A DNA stretch of 9,244 nt from Akkermansiaceae bacterium UBA1315 (GTDB lineage Bacteria; Verrucomicrobiota; Verrucomicrobiia; Verrucomicrobiales; Akkermansiaceae), in the NCBI GenBank assembly GCA_002307065.1, contig DBTN01000008.1, positions 32,278 through 41,521 on the forward strand, in the 5' to 3' direction. Below the pieces are notes generated by a model. That model ran no database searches and was not told the DNA's origin. It worked only from the letters and a program-made list of their open reading frames with translations. Below are positions 5,534-9,244 of this stretch, piece after piece. The position numbers and the translations under genes are program-made. Position 1 is the stretch's first letter. Every line of letters starts with the position of its first letter.

Positions 5534-6931
5534 ATGCATATGACTGAGCCCCATCTTCCCATCGTCATCATTGGCGGCGGTTTCAGCGGCACGCTGTCCG
5601 CCATCCACCTTTCACGACGCCTCCCCAACGTCCCGATCATCCTTCTTGAAGAATCATCCACCGCCGGCCCCGGTCTCGCTTACCGATCCTCCGATCCATC
5701 CGCGTGGCTCAATGTGCCAGCAGGGAAAATGAGCGCCTTTCCTGATAAACCGGACCACTTCCTCCGCTACGCACAGATCGCCCTGGGCGAAGGAGTCGTG
5801 CCCGACGATTTCCTCCCTCGCCGGATCTATGGGCATTATCTCGCGAATTGCCTTCGTGAAGAGCAGGAGAAAAACCCCCTCCTCCGCGTGGATCACCGCC
5901 GCGCTATCGACGTCATCAGCCCGGATTCAACAGGTACGGCACGCGTCGTACTGAAAGACCACCACACCATCGACGCCTCTTTGGTCGTCCTGGCATCGGG
6001 AAATCAAGGATCCGCTTTTTCTTCGTCGATCTGGGCGAGCCACACCCTCCCCGCCCGGGATCCGGAAGCGATCGCAAAAGTCAAAGCCGACCAAAGCGTC
6101 CTCATCGTCGGCTCGGGCTTGACGATGATCGACACCGTCCTCGATCTGCACCGACGCGGCGACGCGAAAACGATCCACGCCATTTCCCGCAACGGCCTGC
6201 TGCCCCAACCCTACGCTCACCCCTCGAAGCTGGAGCTGCCCGATCTCGATCACCTCCCGGATTCCAATCTCCGCAAAACCGTTCGCCTGTTCCGCCAAGC
6301 GATCGATCGACAAATCGCGAAAGGCGGTGATTGGCGCGATGTTTTTGCCGCCATTCGCTCTTCCACCCCATCTCTCTGGCAGGAGCTTTCGTTCAAAGAT
6401 CGCACCAAATTCCTCCGCTTTCTCAGCCCGTTCTGGGAAGTTCACCGCCACCAATGCCCACCCGAAATCCACGAAAAAGTCCGCCACCTCATCGCAACCG
6501 GCAAACTGATCCTCCATCGCGGCACGATCGTCACTGTCGAGCGCGGTGAAAAAGGCCCACGCATGGGACTCGCCGCACGCAACCGCAACGCCCCCACCCG
6601 CTGGCTCGAGGTCGACCACATTTTCGACGCCACCGGCCCCGCCCGCGACATCCAATCAATCCGCCACCCCCTGATCCAAAATGCCCTTCGTCGCGGCTTT
6701 CTCAAACCGGACACTCACCGGCTGGGAGCCGAAACCTCGGCCGACTATCGAGCCATCGGCCGCGACGGGAAACCGGCATCCTGGCTTTTTGTCGTCGGCC
6801 CCATGCTCCGCGCCCGGTATTACGAAGCAACCGCCGTCCATGAACTTCGCCTGCACACCGCCGCTCTCGCCACCCGCGTCGAAGCCGAACTCCGCATCCG
6901 AGACCCGGAAAAACCCATGCAGCCCGCTTGA
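5534..6931 (+). CDS. FAD/NAD(P)-binding protein, YdhS-like (COG4529)
   Basis: This is a flavoprotein-type oxidoreductase of 465 residues, probably cytoplasmic. PIVIIGGGFSGTLSAIHLSR (9-28) is a Rossmann FAD-binding motif (GxGxxG at 14-19) and Glu39-Glu40 end the second strand. GPGLAY (45-50), WLNVPAGKMS (58-67) and FLRY fit the YdhS/NAD_binding_9 group. LASG at 153-156 is the strand end before the second dinucleotide motif, VLIVGSGLTMIDTVLDLHRR (189-208), which may bind NAD(P)H. IFDATGP is at 363-369. The substrate is unknown for this family. ATG at 5534 or at 5540 (codon 3) could be the start; neither has a Shine-Dalgarno. The gene is divergent from the Rrf2 regulator across 235 bases, so co-regulation with sulfate uptake is possible but unproven. 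Confidence 0.85.
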   Translation: MHMTEPHLPIVIIGGGFSGTLSAIHLSRRLPNVPIILLEESSTAGPGLAYRSSDPSAWLNVPAGKMSAFPDKPDHFLRYAQIALGEGVVPDDFLPRRIYGHYLANCLREEQEKNPLLRVDHRRAIDVISPDSTGTARVVLKDHHTIDASLVVLASGNQGSAFSSSIWASHTLPARDPEAIAKVKADQSVLIVGSGLTMIDTVLDLHRRGDAKTIHAISRNGLLPQPYAHPSKLELPDLDHLPDSNLRKTVRLFRQAIDRQIAKGGDWRDVFAAIRSSTPSLWQELSFKDRTKFLRFLSPFWEVHRHQCPPEIHEKVRHLIATGKLILHRGTIVTVERGEKGPRMGLAARNRNAPTRWLEVDHIFDATGPARDIQSIRHPLIQNALRRGFLKPDTHRLGAETSADYRAIGRDGKPASWLFVVGPMLRARYYEATAVHELRLHTAALATRVEAELRIRDPEKPMQPA

Positions 6932-6998
6932 AATCCATTTTCCCGACCACTGATCATCAATCCCTTACCGTTAAAAATCATCAATACCCATTTTCGCA

Positions 6999-7027
6999 TT
7001 GCCACTGACGCAGGCCGCTCATAGCCT
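6999..7027 (+). promoter_or_regulatory. Weak candidate promoter for the small basic protein gene
   Basis: TTGCCA (6999-7004; five of six to the -35 consensus) is followed after 17 bases by TAGCCT (7022-7027; three of six to the -10 consensus). It lies about 33 bases before the ATG at 7060. It is the only properly spaced pair I found in the 128-base gap after the FAD protein gene, but the -10 box is poor. Confidence 0.25.
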
Positions 7028-7059
7028 CCGCCCCCCGCGAATTTAACCTTCATCACGCG

Positions 7060-7215
7060 ATGTCCAAGCACAACAGCCTCAAATCAAGCGCCACCGTCGG
7101 CGGCAAACGCTCCGTCCTTAAGCGCTTCGAACGCGTCAAACTCCTCAAGGAGCGTGGCGAATGGAAAGCCGGCCGCTCACCGGTCGGCCTCCCGAAAACC
7201 AAGCACGAGGGTTAA
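7060..7215 (+). CDS. Small basic protein, Verrucomicrobia/Chlamydiae type
   Basis: This is a 51-residue, strongly basic protein that begins MSKHNSLKSSATVGGKRSVL, continues KRFERVKLLKERGEWKAGRS and ends with PVGLPKTKHEG and TAA at 7213-7215. The pattern (an SKHxSLKSS opening, a middle ERVKLLKERGEW and an ending GLPK) matches the short basic protein family I know from Verrucomicrobia and Chlamydiae. A ribosome- or RNA-associated role has been suggested for it but is not established. It contains no signal peptide or membrane segment. It has its own terminator at 7244-7273, so it is probably a single-gene transcript. The next gene modifies rRNA, which fits a translation-related context weakly. 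No Shine-Dalgarno precedes the ATG. Confidence 0.82.
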   Translation: MSKHNSLKSSATVGGKRSVLKRFERVKLLKERGEWKAGRSPVGLPKTKHEG

Positions 7216-7243
7216 TTCCCATTCGTGGCGAATTTTCTAAAGC

Positions 7244-7273
7244 GCGCGGACCCCACCGGGTTCCGCGCCTTTT
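7244..7273 (+). terminator. Intrinsic terminator after the small basic protein gene
   Basis: GCGCGGA (7244-7250) pairs perfectly with TCCGCGC (7262-7268), and inside it CCC (7252-7254) pairs with GGG (7258-7260) around a three-base loop. The GC-rich stem is followed by CTTTTGC and a further TTT, a short U-tract. It lies 28 bases after the stop codon and ends 18 bases before the pseudouridine synthase ATG. Confidence 0.75.
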
Positions 7274-7291
7274 GCATTTCCCAAGATCCCC

Positions 7292-8053
7292 ATGAAAGAA
7301 GGTTCCCGCCTCAATAAATTCCTCGCCTCCTGCGGCGTGGGCTCGCGTCGCGCCTGCGACCAATTGATCAAGGCGGGCCGCGTCGAAGTGAATGGCTCGC
7401 CGTGCGTTGACATGTCGACACGCATCACCGAGTCCGATCACGTCCGCCTCGACGGCAAACGGGTCGCCGCGAAAGAACAGACGATCATCGCGTTTCACAA
7501 ACCCCGCGGATACGTCTGCACCCGAGAAGACGAACTCGGCCGCGACACGATTTACACCCTCCTCCCCGGCACGATGCATTCGCTGCACCACGTCGGCCGG
7601 CTCGACCGCGATTCAGAAGGCCTGCTCATCCTCACCAATGATGGCGACCTTTCCCAACGCCTGATGCATCCGTCTAAATCGGTCGAAAAGGAATACCTCG
7701 TCACTTCGAACCAAGCCTTCGAAAACGTCCACCTCGACCAATTTCTCGAAGGCGTTTATTCCGAAGGAGGAAAGCTCAAAGCCAAGGCGATCGAACGCCT
7801 CTCCTCCCGGCGCATCCGCATCGTTCTCGATCACGGCGCCAAACGCCAAATCCGCGTCATGTTCGAAACCCTGGGCTACCAGGTGACCAAACTGCTCCGC
7901 GTGCGCATCGGCTCCCTTTGGCTCGGCGACCTGGAACCGGGACGCTGGGCGACTCTGAATGCCCCGGAAGTCGAAATGCTCCTCGGAAACCCCTCACCGG
8001 ACAAAAAACGCAAACCCGGCATTTCCGGAGACCGAAAAAAAAGAGCCGACTGA
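7292..8053 (+). CDS. rRNA pseudouridine synthase, RsuA/RluB/RluE/RluF family
   Basis: This enzyme isomerises a uridine of ribosomal RNA to pseudouridine. It has 253 residues. An S4 RNA-binding domain covers about 5-55 (RLNKFLASCGVGSRRACDQL, then GRVEVNG). The catalytic domain starts at about 64 with IIAFHKPRGYVCT. HHVGRLDRDSEGLLILTNDG (99-118) carries the catalytic aspartate Asp105. KEYLV is at 133-137, and the late family motif AKRQIRVMFETLGY is at 183-196. The tail from about 235 is lysine- and arginine-rich. The S4 plus GRLDxxSEGLL layout separates it from RluA and TruB types. RluB (23S rRNA) and RsuA (16S rRNA) cannot be told apart safely by eye; length and S4 sequence lean to RluB. The ATG follows the terminator of the upstream gene and has no Shine-Dalgarno. 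Confidence 0.92.
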   Translation: MKEGSRLNKFLASCGVGSRRACDQLIKAGRVEVNGSPCVDMSTRITESDHVRLDGKRVAAKEQTIIAFHKPRGYVCTREDELGRDTIYTLLPGTMHSLHHVGRLDRDSEGLLILTNDGDLSQRLMHPSKSVEKEYLVTSNQAFENVHLDQFLEGVYSEGGKLKAKAIERLSSRRIRIVLDHGAKRQIRVMFETLGYQVTKLLRVRIGSLWLGDLEPGRWATLNAPEVEMLLGNPSPDKKRKPGISGDRKKRAD

Positions 8054-8139
8054 CTCATGGCAGCTTGCCGCCTGCGGCTTGGATTCCTAGGTTATATGCA
8101 TGGATGCCAAATGGCGTCCTGTAAAAACCCATCCCATCC

Positions 8140-9244
8140 ATGAGCAGCAAGCCTTCCAAGAAGTCGTCCGCCCCTCCGGAAATCCTCTATAAGCCCTCTC
8201 GTGAATTTTCCGTCAAAGCACGGATCCCCTCCCTCGCGGCTTATAAAAAACTCTACAAAGAATCGATCGATAAACCGGCCGCATTCTGGGCCCGCGAGGC
8301 GAAAGAATTGCTGTGGCAAAAACCTTGGAACAAGGTCCTCGAATGGAAAGCCCCGGACGCGAAATGGTTCACCGGCGGAAAACTGAACGTCTGCGAAAAC
8401 TGCGTCGACCGCCACGCAAACGGCCCCCGGAAAAACAAAGCCGCCATCATCTGGGAGGGCGAGCCGGGCGATAAACGCGTCATCACTTTCGCCCAACTCC
8501 AACGAGACGTCAGCCGCTTCGCAAACGTTCTGGAAAAAAACGGCATCAAGCCAAAAGACCGCGTGCTCATCTACATGCCGATGGTCCCGGAAGCAGCGAT
8601 TGCCATGCTCGCCTGCGCACGCATCGGCGCCGTCCATAACGTGGTCTTCGGCGGATTCGCCGCCGAAGCCATCCTCGACCGCTTGGAAGACTCCGGCGCA
8701 GTCGCCGTCATCACCGCCGATGGCGGCTGGCGACGCGGAAAAATCATCCCGCTGAAACCCGCAGTCGATGAAGCGCTTTCCAAATACACCACCGCCCACA
8801 TCAAGCGCGTCATCGTCTTTCAACGGACCGGTAACCCGATTAAAATGCAGGAAAAGCGCGACGCTTGGTGGCACGAAGAAATCGCCGAAGTCCCTTCAAA
8901 ACACACGCCAAAAGCCTTCGATTCCGAGCACCCGCTGTTCATCCTCTACACCTCCGGCTCCACCGGTAAACCGAAAGGCATCCTTCACACTTCCGGCGGC
9001 TACCTCACCGGCACCTACGCGACCTGCAAATACATCTTCGATATGCGGGACGATGACATCTACTGGTGCACCGCCGACGTCGGCTGGATCACCGGCCACT
9101 CCTACATCGTTTATGGCCCACTCGCCAACGGCGTGACCCAAATCATGTACGAAGGCGCCCCGAACGAACCCGACTTCGGCCGCTTCTGGAAAATGATCGA
9201 AGAATACGGCGTCACGATTTTCTACACCGCCCCCACCGCCATCC
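8140..9244 (+). CDS. acs: Acetyl-CoA synthetase, N-terminal 368 codons (cut by window edge)
   Basis: This AMP-forming acetate-CoA ligase turns acetate, ATP and CoA into acetyl-CoA through an acetyl-adenylate. The frame is uninterrupted from ATG at 8140 to the right edge. The N-terminal Acs domain appears as FWAREAKELLWQKPWNKVLE at about 48-67, then WFTGGKLNVCENCVDRH. YMPMVPEAAIAMLACARIGA (about 138-157) and HNVVFGGFAAEAILDR follow, and the P-loop-like signature YTSGSTGKPKG is at 270-280. WCTADVGWITGHSYIVYGPL at about 309-328 is characteristic of Acs and distinguishes it from other acyl-CoA ligases. The family is about 650 residues long, so a little over half is present. A short lysine- and serine-rich start (SSKPSKKSS) precedes the conserved part. 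The gene lies 86 bases after the pseudouridine synthase gene; that gap shows only a weak GCCG-CCTG-CGGC stem. Confidence 0.96.
   Translation, partial: MSSKPSKKSSAPPEILYKPSREFSVKARIPSLAAYKKLYKESIDKPAAFWAREAKELLWQKPWNKVLEWKAPDAKWFTGGKLNVCENCVDRHANGPRKNKAAIIWEGEPGDKRVITFAQLQRDVSRFANVLEKNGIKPKDRVLIYMPMVPEAAIAMLACARIGAVHNVVFGGFAAEAILDRLEDSGAVAVITADGGWRRGKIIPLKPAVDEALSKYTTAHIKRVIVFQRTGNPIKMQEKRDAWWHEEIAEVPSKHTPKAFDSEHPLFILYTSGSTGKPKGILHTSGGYLTGTYATCKYIFDMRDDDIYWCTADVGWITGHSYIVYGPLANGVTQIMYEGAPNEPDFGRFWKMIEEYGVTIFYTAPTAI

Noticed and set aside
5927..6655. Open frame of 242 codons on the minus strand opposite the FAD protein gene.
   Set aside because: The plus-strand frame has two Rossmann motifs; the antisense frame is a by-product of high G+C and has no recognisable features.
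8067..8078. GCCG-CCTG-CGGC stem between the pseudouridine synthase and acs as a terminator.
   Set aside because: It has only four base pairs and no U-tract follows.
8092..8874. Open frame of 260 codons on the minus strand opposite acetyl-CoA synthetase.
   Set aside because: The plus strand encodes an uninterrupted, strongly conserved Acs; the antisense frame is a shadow.

Overview
The window looks like the chromosome of a diderm bacterium of the phylum Verrucomicrobiota. The best lineage clue is a 51-residue basic protein at 7060-7215 that resembles the short basic protein family known from Verrucomicrobia and Chlamydiae. Outer-membrane (beta-barrel porin, lipobox) and periplasmic signals show a Gram-negative envelope. 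Almost no gene start is preceded by a Shine-Dalgarno sequence. No RNA gene, CRISPR array, insertion sequence or phage gene was recognised.

Left block (1-5298, all on the minus strand): a sulfate-uptake cluster. In transcription order it holds a cysteine-rich Rrf2-family regulator, a 65-residue DUF2292/YezD-like protein overlapping it by 20 bases, two terminator-like hairpins, an OprO/OprP-like outer-membrane porin, two tandem paralogous sulfate-binding proteins (one secreted, one a lipoprotein), the permease CysT, and the start of the permease CysW, which runs off the left edge. The ATPase CysA is not in the window and would be expected further left. Together these suggest a route from outer membrane (porin) through periplasm (two binding proteins) to inner membrane (CysTW), under a local thiol- or Fe-S-sensing repressor.

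Centre (5299-5533): an AT-rich divergent intergenic region with a plausible minus-strand promoter and three copies of the hexamer AAGCCT/AGGCTT, two of them forming a palindrome. This is a good candidate operator for the Rrf2 protein.

Right block (5534-9244, all on the plus strand): a YdhS/COG4529-like FAD/NAD(P)-binding protein, the small basic protein followed by a clear intrinsic terminator, an RsuA/RluB-type rRNA pseudouridine synthase, and the first 368 codons of acetyl-CoA synthetase, which runs off the right edge. The right block is visibly richer in G+C than the left one.

The most interesting points are: the altered sulfate-pocket loop in one of the two binding proteins; the tandem hairpins inside the sulfate cluster, which could separate regulator expression from transporter expression; the five-cysteine pattern and long tail of the regulator; and the repeated hexamer bracketing its promoter.
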